From Streptacidiphilus anmyonensis (lineage in GTDB: Bacteria > Actinomycetota > Actinomycetes > Streptomycetales > Streptomycetaceae): a stretch of 64,000 nt of DNA. The position numbers and the translations under genes are program-made. The stretch spans positions 28,056-92,055 of the forward strand of contig NZ_BBPQ01000027.1 in NCBI RefSeq assembly GCF_000787855.1, given 5' to 3'. Below, one piece after another: positions 45,716-53,506 of the stretch (position 1 is its first letter; each line of letters starts with the position of its first letter). The notes beneath the pieces are model-generated. The model was not told the DNA's origin, searched no databases, and saw nothing but the letters and a program-made list of their open reading frames with translations.

Positions 45716-46333
45716 ATGTCCGTGTCACTCATGCGACCACCTTCGGTCGCCCTTCCCCCGCCCCGCACGGAATCCCCCGTGCTGCGCCTCGCCCTGCGGC
45801 CCGCCGCCGGAGGCGGCGGCCTCCCCGTCGGCGCCCTGGACGGCGCCTGGTGGCCGCACTCCGACGACCTCCTTCGCGAACTGCCCTCACTCATCCCCAC
45901 GTTGGACCGGGTGTGGGGGCGGATCACCAGGGTCAACGTGAACCCTCGCCACTGGGAGTCGCTGCCCCGCGAGGTTCCGGTCCAGGGACATGTGGTCAAG
46001 GTCGGCTGGTTCACCACCGAGCAGGACCCGCACAAGCTCCTGCTCCTGTCCTACCGCACGGGCCGTTGGGACCTGCTCGTCATCCCACCGCAAACCAACC
46101 AGGCGGCCGCCGCCCGGCTGATGGCCGCCGCGGGCGACCCGGCCGGCTCGTCCACCGCGAGCGGCCTGCTCGCCGCCGAACGCGACCGCAGCGTCAACGA
46201 CGCGACCAACGCGGCCGACGCCCCGGCCCGCGACATCAGCGCGGAAGCCGCATGGGAATCCGAGGGCGGCGCGGCACGGTCCGTTCCGCTGATCATGTCC
46301 ATCGGCCGCATCAGCGTGTCCTCAGGCAGGTGA
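45716..46333 (+). CDS. DUF5994 family protein, copy 1
   Basis: The 205-residue protein is read from ATG 45716. GTG and ATG starts further up lie in the repeated leader. Core blocks are GALDGAWWPHSDDLLRELPS, GRITRVNVNPRHWESLPREV, VKVGWFTTEQDPHKLLLLSY and LLVIPPQTNQAAAARLMAAA. These define a small actinomycete family of unknown function that often occurs in multiple copies. The C-terminal EAAWESEGGAA is shared with the copy at 59231-60000. It is soluble with no signal. Confidence 0.88.
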   Translation: MSVSLMRPPSVALPPPRTESPVLRLALRPAAGGGGLPVGALDGAWWPHSDDLLRELPSLIPTLDRVWGRITRVNVNPRHWESLPREVPVQGHVVKVGWFTTEQDPHKLLLLSYRTGRWDLLVIPPQTNQAAAARLMAAAGDPAGSSTASGLLAAERDRSVNDATNAADAPARDISAEAAWESEGGAARSVPLIMSIGRISVSSGR

Positions 46334-46338
46334 GAACG

Positions 46339-46509
46339 ATGACGACGCTCCTCACCGTGCTCGCAATCTCCGCCGTGATCTACGCCTGCGTGCTGCTGAT
46401 CCAGCTGGCCAACGCCCGTCACACCGCCCTGCCGACGACAGTCCAGCCGCACCGTTGGGGCCTCCACCGACGTGACACTGCGGCCCGGCACACGGTTCAC
46501 CGTCCCTGA
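46339..46509 (+). CDS. Small single-helix membrane protein, 56 residues
   Basis: ATG 46339 follows the DUF5994 stop by five bases, with GGTGAGA as ribosome site. The N-terminal helix TLLTVLAISAVIYACVLLIQ is followed by a basic His/Arg-rich tail (PHRWGLHRRDTAARHTVHRP). It probably anchors or escorts the DUF5994 or slipin product (inference). Confidence 0.5.
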   Translation: MTTLLTVLAISAVIYACVLLIQLANARHTALPTTVQPHRWGLHRRDTAARHTVHRP

Positions 46510-46647
46510 CGGCGGCGCGCCGGGCCCTGTTCCTGAACCTGCTTCGCTGCGTGAACCGGCGATTCCTGCGCCGGAAACACCCGTCCGCAACTGCGGACGG
46601 GTGTCCGCGCAGCGGGGCGTGACGAACCATCGAAGGATGTGAACATC

Positions 46648-47649
46648 GTGATCATTCTGATCACTGTCGCGGTACTCTTCGCGATCGCCGCCCTCGTCCT
46701 GGTCTCGCTCAGCGTGCGCACCGTGCAGCAGTACGAGAAGGGGGTCGTCTTCCGCTTCGGCCGGCTCCTGCCGGGCATGCGCGATCCGGGCTTGCGGCTG
46801 ATCCGCCCGATCGGCGACCGGATGCGGAAGGTCTCGGTCCAGACCGAGGTCCTCGGCGTCGCCACCCAGGGAGCCATCACCGCTGACAATGTCACGGTCA
46901 CCGTCGACGCCGTCGTCTACTTCCGCGTCATCGACCCCGTCAAAGCCCTGGTCAACGTCAACAACTACCCCCACGCCGTCTCCCAGATCGCCCAGACCTC
47001 GCTCCGCTCCGTCATCGGCCGCGCCGACCTCGACACCCTGCTGTCCGACCGCGACCAGATCAACGCCGAACTCAAACAGGTCATGGACGCCCCGACCGAG
47101 GAACCCTGGGGACTGCGCATCGAACGCGTCGAGATCAAGGACATCGCCCTGCCCGACCAGATGATGCGCTCCATGTCCAAGCAGGCCGAAGCGGAGCGTG
47201 AACGACGCGCCCGCGTGATCGCCGCCGACGGCGAGTTCCAGGCTTCCCAGAAACTCTCCGAGGCGGCCGCCGTGATGGCCGACACCCCCGGCGCACTCCA
47301 ACTCCGGCTGCTGCAGACCGTCGTGGACGTCTCTGCGGAGAAGAACAGCACCCTGGTGATGCCTTTCCCCGTCGAGATGCTGCGCTTCTTCGACACCCAG
47401 TCCCGCCCGGTGCCCGCCCCGGCCGAGACCTACCGCGAGCTCGCCCCCTGGGACGCCGAGCTCCTGCAAGCCCTGCTCCACCCCGTCCCCGTCCAGGACG
47501 GCTTCGACTCCGCGCCGGCGATGCTGCCCTCACAGGCCCCGCCGTTCGGCGAACTGGGCAAGGCCCGCCTGCGCGCCGACGTCGCCCGCACTCGCGCCGC
47601 CACATGGCCCACTGCCTTCAGCCCCGACGAACCGCTCACCCGGATCTGA
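46648..47649 (+). CDS. SPFH/band 7 slipin (stomatin-like), copy 2, extended C-terminus
   Basis: The protein is about 333 residues. GTG 46648 is 10 bases from GAAGGA. GTG 46639 is the alternative but too close. The membrane helix VIILITVAVLFAIAALVLVS is followed by SVRTVQQYEKGVVFRFGRLL, VTVDAVVYFRVIDPVKALVN, TSLRSVIGRADLDTLLSDRD and KQAEAERERRARVIAADGEF. KNSTLVMPFPVEMLRFFDTQ is almost identical to copy 1 at 16648. It adds a 70-residue Pro/Ala-rich tail that copy 1 lacks. It likely forms ring-like membrane scaffolds. Confidence 0.9.
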   Translation: MIILITVAVLFAIAALVLVSLSVRTVQQYEKGVVFRFGRLLPGMRDPGLRLIRPIGDRMRKVSVQTEVLGVATQGAITADNVTVTVDAVVYFRVIDPVKALVNVNNYPHAVSQIAQTSLRSVIGRADLDTLLSDRDQINAELKQVMDAPTEEPWGLRIERVEIKDIALPDQMMRSMSKQAEAERERRARVIAADGEFQASQKLSEAAAVMADTPGALQLRLLQTVVDVSAEKNSTLVMPFPVEMLRFFDTQSRPVPAPAETYRELAPWDAELLQALLHPVPVQDGFDSAPAMLPSQAPPFGELGKARLRADVARTRAATWPTAFSPDEPLTRI

Positions 47650-47873
47650 CCCTGCCCGGCCCGGGCCGACCGCGGGAGGAGTGGGACGCTGCGACGAGGC
47701 TCCGGGGTCCGTGAGCGGGTTTCGTGACTGGTCCGCGTGACAGCAGACAGCCTCGGCACGTCGTAGAGTTCCCAGCAGAACACCTGTTTGCCTGGTCGGC
47801 GCGCACGGTCGAGGCCGGTACGACGCAGCTCCCCCGACGCCCGGCCTCAGGTCGCAACTGCGGCCTTGCTCCG

Positions 47874-47927
47874 GCTGCCCCAGCCCCCGGCGGTCTCACG
47901 GACGAGACAGCCGAGGAGATCTGGATG
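47874..47927 (+). repeat. STAS-locus leader repeat, copy 3 (intact gene)
   Basis: This is the 54-base leader from GCTGCCCCAGCCCCCGGCGG to the STAS ATG, matching 41637-41690 and 43674-43726. Confidence 0.8.
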
Positions 47928-48323
47928 TCCGCGGAAAGCGTCGCCACTCGACGCATGATGGTCAGCCACAGCCTTCCCCAGCCCCGAGCGGGGGCGGCGA
48001 CGTTGGCAGTCGAGCGGCACGATCGCGGGAGCAGTGCGGAGATCACCCTGATCGGCGACATCGATCTGAATTCCGCTTCACTGGTCCACCGAGCCCTGAC
48101 GCGGTGCCTGCTCGATGGCGCGCGCACCATCGATGTCGAGCTCACCAACGTCGGCTTCTGCGACTGCAGCGGCCTGAGCGCGTTCCTGGACGCCTACCAC
48201 CGCGCCGCGGCCATCGGAGCATCCGTGCGACTGCACCACCCGGCACCGCCGGTTGCGCGATTGCTCGCCCTGACCGACACCGAGAGCCTCCTGCTCGCGC
48301 CGCAGCCCGCGCGCCCGACGTAG
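47925..48323 (+). CDS. STAS-domain anti-sigma-factor antagonist
   Basis: The 132-residue protein is read from ATG 47925, with GAGGAG seven bases upstream. TLAVERHDRGSSAEITLIGD and IDLNSASLVHRALTRCLLDG form the first STAS half. TIDVELTNVGFCDCSGLSAF forms the phosphorylation loop. In SpoIIAA/RsbV proteins the loop is DSSGL or DSTGL, with the first Ser phosphorylated. Here that Ser is Cys (DCSGL), so regulation by a kinase may be lost or moved to the next Ser. It is a probable partner of anti-sigma kinases in stress sigma control. A PP2C phosphatase lies 12 kb away. Confidence 0.88.
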   Translation: MSAESVATRRMMVSHSLPQPRAGAATLAVERHDRGSSAEITLIGDIDLNSASLVHRALTRCLLDGARTIDVELTNVGFCDCSGLSAFLDAYHRAAAIGASVRLHHPAPPVARLLALTDTESLLLAPQPARPT

Positions 48324-48677
48324 AGCCGCCCATCCTCCGTCGCCTCCGTCGCGGGGCAGGGCCGGTGGCGCAGAGCCCCGAATACTCTGTTGCCATAAGT
48401 TCCCTGTGTTGCACGGGGAGACCCGCTCGGCGCAGCGAGGAGGTCGCGATGGGCCGCACCAGCGAGACTCGCGCCCTGCTCCCCTCGCCGTCGTCGCCGT
48501 TGCGGAAGCTCCCCCCGTCGCCTGGGCACCGGTGCGACGGAGAGCGCGGTACGGTGGTCGCACTGGTCGGGAGTCGTAGGGATACGGGGGCACGCGCTAT
48601 CGCCGTCAACTCGGCAGCCCCTTCGTTGTCGGGTGGCGATCTGCGACGCCCCAGGTCCTTCCGGAACAGGACAACCG

Positions 48678-49415
48678 GTGATCAGTGACGGCATGGCCGA
48701 GGTTCTGCGGCTGCTTCAGCGCGACGAAGGGTTCGACGCCGCAGCGGACGTCGCCGTGCTGGCCGCGGTGACCCTGGGCGTGACCGGGCTGACGGTCTCC
48801 CTGGCGACCGGGGGTGACCGGGCGGAGCTGATGTGGTGCACAGACGAGGCCGCCGGAATCTTCGAGGACCTGCAGTTCACTCTCGGCGAGGGCCCCGGCC
48901 CCGAGGCCGTGCGCGGCGACGCGATGGTGCTGGTGCCCGACCTCGCGCTGGTGCGGCCCGAACGCTGGCCAGCTCTGAGCGTGGAGGCAGCCGACCTGGC
49001 GGCCCGCGCGGTGTTCTGCTTCCCGATGGGCATCGGGGCGATCCGCGTCGGCGTGCTGACCCTGGTACGCCGGACGGCCGGGCCGCTGACCGACGGGCAG
49101 GTCGGTGACGCGCAGGTCCTGGCGCATGCCCTGGCCGGGCGCGCACTCGGCAGCGTCGTGCCGGGCCCGAACGGGGCCGCTCCGGCCGATTCCGCCGACG
49201 CGCTGCTGCACGCCGTCGTGCACCAGGCCACCGGCATGGTCAGCGTCCAGCTCGACGTGTCGCTGCCCCAGGCTCTGGCGCGGCTGCGCGCGCACGCCTA
49301 CAGCAGCGGCCGGCCACTCACCGACGTCTCCCGTGACGTGGTCGCGCGGCGACTGCGCCTGGACCTCAACGGCAACGGCGACGGAAACCCGTTGCCCGTC
49401 TCAGACAAGGACTGA
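48678..49415 (+). CDS. GAF-ANTAR domain protein 1
   Basis: The 245-residue protein is read from GTG 48678 (AGGA upstream). ATG 48693 and GTG 48633 are alternatives. The GAF-like part covers AADVAVLAAVTLGVTGLTVS, FEDLQFTLGEGPGPEAVRGD and ARAVFCFPMGIGAIRVGVLT. The C-terminal helices ALLHAVVHQATGMVSVQLDV and LPQALARLRAHAYSSGRPLT with TDVSRDVVARRL are an ANTAR three-helix module, which binds paired RNA hexaloop hairpins to cause antitermination. It is followed after five bases by a second GAF-ANTAR gene. Confidence 0.85.
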   Translation: MISDGMAEVLRLLQRDEGFDAAADVAVLAAVTLGVTGLTVSLATGGDRAELMWCTDEAAGIFEDLQFTLGEGPGPEAVRGDAMVLVPDLALVRPERWPALSVEAADLAARAVFCFPMGIGAIRVGVLTLVRRTAGPLTDGQVGDAQVLAHALAGRALGSVVPGPNGAAPADSADALLHAVVHQATGMVSVQLDVSLPQALARLRAHAYSSGRPLTDVSRDVVARRLRLDLNGNGDGNPLPVSDKD

Positions 49416-49420
49416 TCGCC

Positions 49421-50161
49421 ATGGCCCGCGAGCAGCAACTGACCAAGGTCTTCGTGGAGGTCGCCGACTCACTGATCGATGACTTCGACCTGATCGACTT
49501 TCTCCAGCGGTTGTCCGAGCGCTGCGTGGAACTGCTGGACGTCGCGGCGTGCGGGGTCCTGCTGGCCGACGAGCACGACGTGCTGCAGGTGCTGGCCGCT
49601 TCGGACGAGAACACCCGGCTGCTGGAACTCTTCGCCCTGCAGTACGACCAGGGTCCCTGTGTGGAGTGCTACCGCAGCGGCCGGCCGCGCACCAACATCG
49701 ACCTCGCGGACCCGAACGCCTCACAGGCGTGGCCGCAGTTCACCCCGGCCGCCCTGCAGTCCGGCTTCCTGTCCACCAACGCGATCCCGATGCGGCTGCG
49801 CGGGCGCGTCATCGGCGCTCTCGGCCTGTTCCAGACCAGGGACAGTGCCCTGAGCGACGCGGACACCGCCCTGGCCCAGGCGCTGGCGGACGTGGCCACC
49901 ATCGCCATCCTGCAGCAGCGCACCCTGGCCCACAGCGAGACCGAGCGCGGACAGCTCCAGTACGCACTCACCAGCCGGATCGTCCTGGAACAGGTCAAGG
50001 GCATCCTGGCCGAGCGCTGGCAGGTCACCCCGGACCAGGCGTTCGCAGCGTTCCGCGCCTACGCCCGCTCCCACCATCACCAGCTCTCGCACCTGGCCCG
50101 GCTGATCGCCGACGGCGAGTTCGACACCGACCAGATCCCCCGATCACCCCGGCATCGCTGA
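49421..50161 (+). CDS. GAF-ANTAR domain protein 2
   Basis: The 246-residue protein is read from ATG 49421, with AAGGA nine bases upstream. The GAF domain (LSERCVELLDVAACGVLLAD, FALQYDQGPCVECYRSGRP, NAIPMRLRGRVIGALGLFQT) is a classic actinomycete sensor. The ANTAR domain is RIVLEQVKGILAERWQVTPD with AFAAFRAYARSHHHQLSHLA. The GPCVECYR loop is typical. It is probably co-transcribed and co-functioning with protein 1, and may control its own operon or the neighbouring stress genes at the RNA level (inference). Confidence 0.92.
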   Translation: MAREQQLTKVFVEVADSLIDDFDLIDFLQRLSERCVELLDVAACGVLLADEHDVLQVLAASDENTRLLELFALQYDQGPCVECYRSGRPRTNIDLADPNASQAWPQFTPAALQSGFLSTNAIPMRLRGRVIGALGLFQTRDSALSDADTALAQALADVATIAILQQRTLAHSETERGQLQYALTSRIVLEQVKGILAERWQVTPDQAFAAFRAYARSHHHQLSHLARLIADGEFDTDQIPRSPRHR

Positions 50162-50366
50162 CCTCACCAACTCCGGGGCCCGGAGCGGCTTACCGCAGCG
50201 TTACCAGCGGTACCAAGGACTGCGGCTGCCCGCGGTGCTGCCCTGGCCTCGGAAGCGAAGCCGAGCAGCCACAGGGCGTGCAGGGCGAATCCGGCGCCGC
50301 CCAGGACCAGTGGACGTAGGCGGCTTGCCGATTCGGCTGCCGGGGGCGGTTGTGTGACACTCCAGG

Positions 50367-50540
50367 TCAGGGCCTGAGCGCGTCCTTAACCTTCGCGCCG
50401 GCCTGCTTGGTGTTGCCCTTGACCTGGTCGGTGCGGCCTTCGGCCTCCAAGGCGCGGTAACCGGTGGCGCGGCCTGCGGCCTTCTTCGCGCCGCCCTTGA
50501 CCGCTTCGGCCTTGTGGGCGAGCTTCTTGGCGACACTCAT
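50367..50540 (-). CDS. CsbD-like stress protein, 57 residues
   Basis: This minus-strand gene is too short for ordinary ORF lists. ATG 50540 has AAAGGAA eight bases upstream. The product is highly basic and hydrophilic: MSVAKKLAHKAEAVKGGAKK, AAGRATGYRALEAEGRTDQV, KGNTKQAGAKVKDALRP. The GxxDQVKGNxKQAxxKVKDA pattern is the CsbD family. CsbD genes belong to general-stress sigma regulons in several bacteria, which fits the surrounding island. Confidence 0.9.
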   Translation of the reverse strand: MSVAKKLAHKAEAVKGGAKKAAGRATGYRALEAEGRTDQVKGNTKQAGAKVKDALRP

Positions 50541-50581
50541 GTCCGGGTTCCTTTCGCGAGGGATTCGCCGTTCGGCGGGGC

Positions 50582-51121
50582 CTAGCGGCGCGTGACGTGG
50601 TACCCGAAGAGATGCAGACCGCGGGTGCCTCCGCCCGACGGCACATGAGCGCCGTCCGATGCCGCGATCGCGCGCGTACCCGACGATCCGGAACGAACGC
50701 GTTCACGCTGGTCGAGTTCGCGCTGGTCGATCAGGTCATCACGCTGTTCCGCGACGTCGTCGCGTTCCTGCGCGACAACTGCAGTCCTTGCGCGGGCGGT
50801 GTCACGCTGCCCGGCCAGAACCTCGCGGTCCTTGTCCGCGGCGACGGTCTCGCGGCGGGATTGCCGCAGGTCCCTGCGCGCGTTCAGGCCGCGGCGCGAG
50901 GTGCGGCGCGCGCCGGTAAGGAGCAGGCCCAGCCCGAGCATGGCCGCTGCGCCGACGATGATGCCGAAGAGGAAGAGCGTTCCCGTGGAGCCGGTCATGT
51001 GGTGGCCGAACACCGAGAACGCGCCGTTGACGGCGTGGGTGCTGCCGGTGTTGCCGAAGATTCCCGCCACGGCCATGACGGCCGCGACGACGAGGATGAG
51101 GAGTCCGAGAACAATGATCAT
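50582..51121 (-). CDS. Membrane protein with two helices and a charged coiled coil
   Basis: The 179-residue protein is read from ATG 51121, with GGGAGG seven bases upstream. MIIVLGLLILVVAAVMAVAG and GTLFLFGIIVGAAAMLGLGL are membrane helices. Then comes a long charged segment (LRQSRRETVAADKDREVLAG, EERDD/EQRDD repeats) predicted to be coiled coil. This architecture is frequent in streptomycetes and unassigned. It is divergent from the TetR gene, with the operator-like repeats between them, so it is the best candidate for the TetR target. Confidence 0.78.
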   Translation of the reverse strand: MIIVLGLLILVVAAVMAVAGIFGNTGSTHAVNGAFSVFGHHMTGSTGTLFLFGIIVGAAAMLGLGLLLTGARRTSRRGLNARRDLRQSRRETVAADKDREVLAGQRDTARARTAVVAQERDDVAEQRDDLIDQRELDQRERVRSGSSGTRAIAASDGAHVPSGGGTRGLHLFGYHVTRR

Positions 51122-51150
51122 GACGTTCCCTCCCATATGGGATATACGCC

Positions 51151-51239
51151 GTAGACCTACAGTCAACTCCTGATCTACACCGCTGTCTACAGTGTAGATC
51201 TACGAGTTCATGTGAGATCGTAGGTCTACAAGGGATCGG
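51151..51239. promoter_or_regulatory. Nested inverted repeats, probable TetR operators
   Basis: The outer pair is GTAGACCTAC (51151-51160) and its exact complement GTAGGTCTAC (51230-51239). The inner pair is GATCTACAC (51172-51180) and GTGTAGATC (51192-51200), also exact. All share the half-site core GTAG/CTAC and lie in an AT-richer stretch of the 170-base divergent promoter region. Spacing and symmetry suit binding of TetR dimers. Confidence 0.75.
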
Positions 51240-51290
51240 AGCCTTCTCGCACGGCGACGAAGCCCGCCCCCGGCGGAAGAGGGTGACGGC

Positions 51291-51995
51291 ATGGACACGT
51301 CCTCAATCGGTGCTGCACTTCGGGAACCCGAGCCACATCCGGACGGCAAGCTCACCCGCGAGCGAATGCTGGCCTGCGCGCTGGAGATCGTCGACCGCGA
51401 CGGCATCGAGAAGCTGTCCATGCGCGGGCTGGCCCGCGCGCTCGGCCGCGACCCGATGAGCCTGTACCGCCATGCGGAGAACAAGGCCGCGTTGCTCGAC
51501 GGCGTCGCCGAGACGGTCCTCGCCGAGCTCACGGTGGACCCCGCAGACCCCGACTGGACCGCCCAACTCCGCAGTGTGGCACACCAGTTCCGCCGAATCG
51601 CGCTGACCCACCCCCACGTGGTGCCCCTGCTGGTCACCCGTCCGCTGGCCACACCACTGGCGCTGCGCCCCCGCGGCACTCTTCGCCCGCTCGAGGACGT
51701 CCTCGACCTGCTGACCCGCGCCGGCTTCAGCGGAGCCGACGCCCTGCACATCTACCGCGCCCTCTTCGGCTTCCTGCACGGACACGTCCTCAACGAACTC
51801 CAGGAGCTCGTCGAGAACCCCGACGAGACCGACGACCTGCTACGGCTGGGCCTGCACCGCCTGCCGATCCACGAGTTCCCCCTGCTCCGCAGCCTCGCCT
51901 CGGTCCTGGCCTCCTACGACGGCGCCGCGGAACTCGAACGCGGTCTCGACATCCTCCTCGGCGGGCTCAGGTCATCCATGACTACCGCGATGTGA
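51291..51995 (+). CDS. TetR-family transcriptional repressor
   Basis: The protein has 234 residues from ATG 51291. The N-terminal HTH is LTRERMLACALEIVDRDGIE, KLSMRGLARALGRDPMSLYR, HAENKAALLDGVAETVLAEL. The C-terminal part (WTAQLRSVAHQFRRIALTHP, RALFGFLHGHVLNELQELVE) resembles the TetR_C_1 ligand domain. It likely represses itself and the divergent membrane-protein gene through the nested repeats. The inducer is unknown. Confidence 0.92.
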   Translation: MDTSSIGAALREPEPHPDGKLTRERMLACALEIVDRDGIEKLSMRGLARALGRDPMSLYRHAENKAALLDGVAETVLAELTVDPADPDWTAQLRSVAHQFRRIALTHPHVVPLLVTRPLATPLALRPRGTLRPLEDVLDLLTRAGFSGADALHIYRALFGFLHGHVLNELQELVENPDETDDLLRLGLHRLPIHEFPLLRSLASVLASYDGAAELERGLDILLGGLRSSMTTAM

Positions 51996-52075
51996 CGGCA
52001 GTACACATCGCGGGAGCCATGATGTGGCGACGGCGGCGGGCCGCTCGCCCCGGACCGAAGTTCGTGCGGCGCCGG

Positions 52076-52600
52076 TCAGCTGTGCGTCGGGGTCGCCCTG
52101 GCCTCGTGCTCCCGCGAGGGGCCGGAAGCCGGCCTGGCTCGTGCCGAGGTGATCTCCTGTTCGGCCGCCGACCGGCCGAGCCAGGATGCACCGTCGAAGG
52201 ACTTGCCGGGTTCCAGGTCCTTGTAGACCTCGAAGAAGTGCTGGATCTCCCGGAGGTCATGGGGGAACACGTCGTCGAGCTCGTGCAGGTGGTTCATACG
52301 GGGGTCGGTGGCTGGGACGCACAGCACCTTGTCGTCCTCGCCCCGCTGGTCGTTCATGCGGAACATCCCCAGCGCACGGCAGCGGATCAGGACCCCCGGG
52401 AAGGTGGGTTCGCCGCCCAGGACGAGTGCGTCCAGCGGTTCACCGTCCAGTCCGAGAGTGCCCTCGACGTAGCCGTAGTCGGCCGGGTAGCGGGTGGAGG
52501 TGAAGAGCATCCGGTCCAACCGGATGCGCCCGAGAGCGTGGTCCATCTCGTACTTGTTGCGGCTCCCCTGGGGGATTTCGACGACGACAACGAAGTCCAT
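52076..52600 (-). CDS. ppa: Inorganic pyrophosphatase
   Basis: The protein has 174 residues from ATG 52600. Family I soluble PPase hydrolyses PPi to two phosphates with Mg2+. Visible motifs are VVVEIPQGSRNKYEMDHALG, YPADYGYVEGTLGLDGEPLD with the DxDPLD-type acidic cluster (here DGEPLDALV), and the K-rich HFFEVYKDLEPGKSF. The tail after WLGRSAAEQEI is a low-complexity extension. An early acidic position of the signature is altered (GLDGEPLDALVL instead of GDGDPLDVLV). It may be a second, stress-linked copy, near a PRPP synthetase-like gene. Confidence 0.92.
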   Translation of the reverse strand: MDFVVVVEIPQGSRNKYEMDHALGRIRLDRMLFTSTRYPADYGYVEGTLGLDGEPLDALVLGGEPTFPGVLIRCRALGMFRMNDQRGEDDKVLCVPATDPRMNHLHELDDVFPHDLREIQHFFEVYKDLEPGKSFDGASWLGRSAAEQEITSARARPASGPSREHEARATPTHS

Positions 52601-53048
52601 GTCCCGCTCCTGCCGACGGCACGGATCAACGGGCGAGCCTGAGCCGCCCTCGACGCCTCACCGCGCAGCCGCGGAACAGCGGCGCACCATGACGGCCGAC
52701 TCCAGGCTACGGCCGGGGCTCGCCCGCCGACGGGGCGACACCGCGCGGTACGGAAGAGCCGGCCCGGTCGGCAGCCAGGTATCGCCGGTCGGCCCCCTCC
52801 GGCCAGGACAGCGCCCGGTTAGCATGGACTGAAGGGGATGACGCATGCGACGGCGGACGCGGTGCGTCGTCTGCCTCGCCCGTCGGCTCATCAGGACGCG
52901 CCACCGCCCACCCTGCTTGATCCCTCCGCCCAGGCGTCGAATCCGCCCCGGTCCCCGACGTCGGCCCCGGCCTCGAGTCCGGCCTCTGGCCAGGACACCC
53001 TGAGCGTCTCGAAGCCGGGAGCGACCCCGAGCACCAAGGGAGACCCCG
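52601..53048. other. Gene-free spacer
   Basis: This is about 450 bases between the minus-strand pyrophosphatase and the plus-strand CBS gene. Frames are shadows with Pro/Ser/Arg-rich products and no motif. It must hold divergent promoters. Confidence 0.45.
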
Positions 53049-53444
53049 ATGGCGTCCACCCTCGACAAGTCCCCGGACCGTCCCCACGCCGCCGACGTCA
53101 TGGTCCCCGCAGACCTGCAGGTCAGCGACCACACCGCCGTCGACAAGGCTCTGGACATCCTGCACAGCGCCCACGTGGAGTATCTACTCGTCCGCGGCGA
53201 CGACGGCCACTGTGTCGGCCTGGTCACCAGGGACGACCTGAGCGGCTACCTGTCCCAGCCCTGGTACAGCCAGCACGCCCGGCTGCGTGACCTCATCCGC
53301 CCGCTCGAGCCCTTCGCGCACCCCGACACCCCGATCGACGCCGTCGCCGAGGCCATGCGCGACCACGGCGCACACGTCTGGCCGGTCGTCGACGCCGACG
53401 GCTTCGCGCTGGGCGTCATCACCGCCGAGCAGCTCGGCAGCTGA
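53049..53444 (+). CDS. CBS-pair protein
   Basis: The protein has 131 residues from ATG 53049. The first CBS motif is AADVMVPADLQVSDHTAVDK with VEYLLVRGDDGHCVGLVTRD. The second is FAHPDTPIDAVAEAMRDHGA with VWPVVDADGFALGVITAEQL. It is a stand-alone Bateman module that senses adenine nucleotides and usually regulates a partner. A PRPP synthetase-like gene follows by 62 bases, and CBS proteins are common in actinobacterial dormancy regulons. Confidence 0.93.
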   Translation: MASTLDKSPDRPHAADVMVPADLQVSDHTAVDKALDILHSAHVEYLLVRGDDGHCVGLVTRDDLSGYLSQPWYSQHARLRDLIRPLEPFAHPDTPIDAVAEAMRDHGAHVWPVVDADGFALGVITAEQLGS

Positions 53445-53506
53445 CCGACTGGCCGCCCGGGGGGCGGATGGCGGAGAGGAGTCGTCGTGGCACACGCGGA
53501 TCGGCG

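Noticed and set aside
45085..46035. 316-residue minus-strand frame
   Set aside because: Only the last 91 residues, from GTG 45360 with a good ribosome site, look like protein. The rest is antisense to DUF5994.
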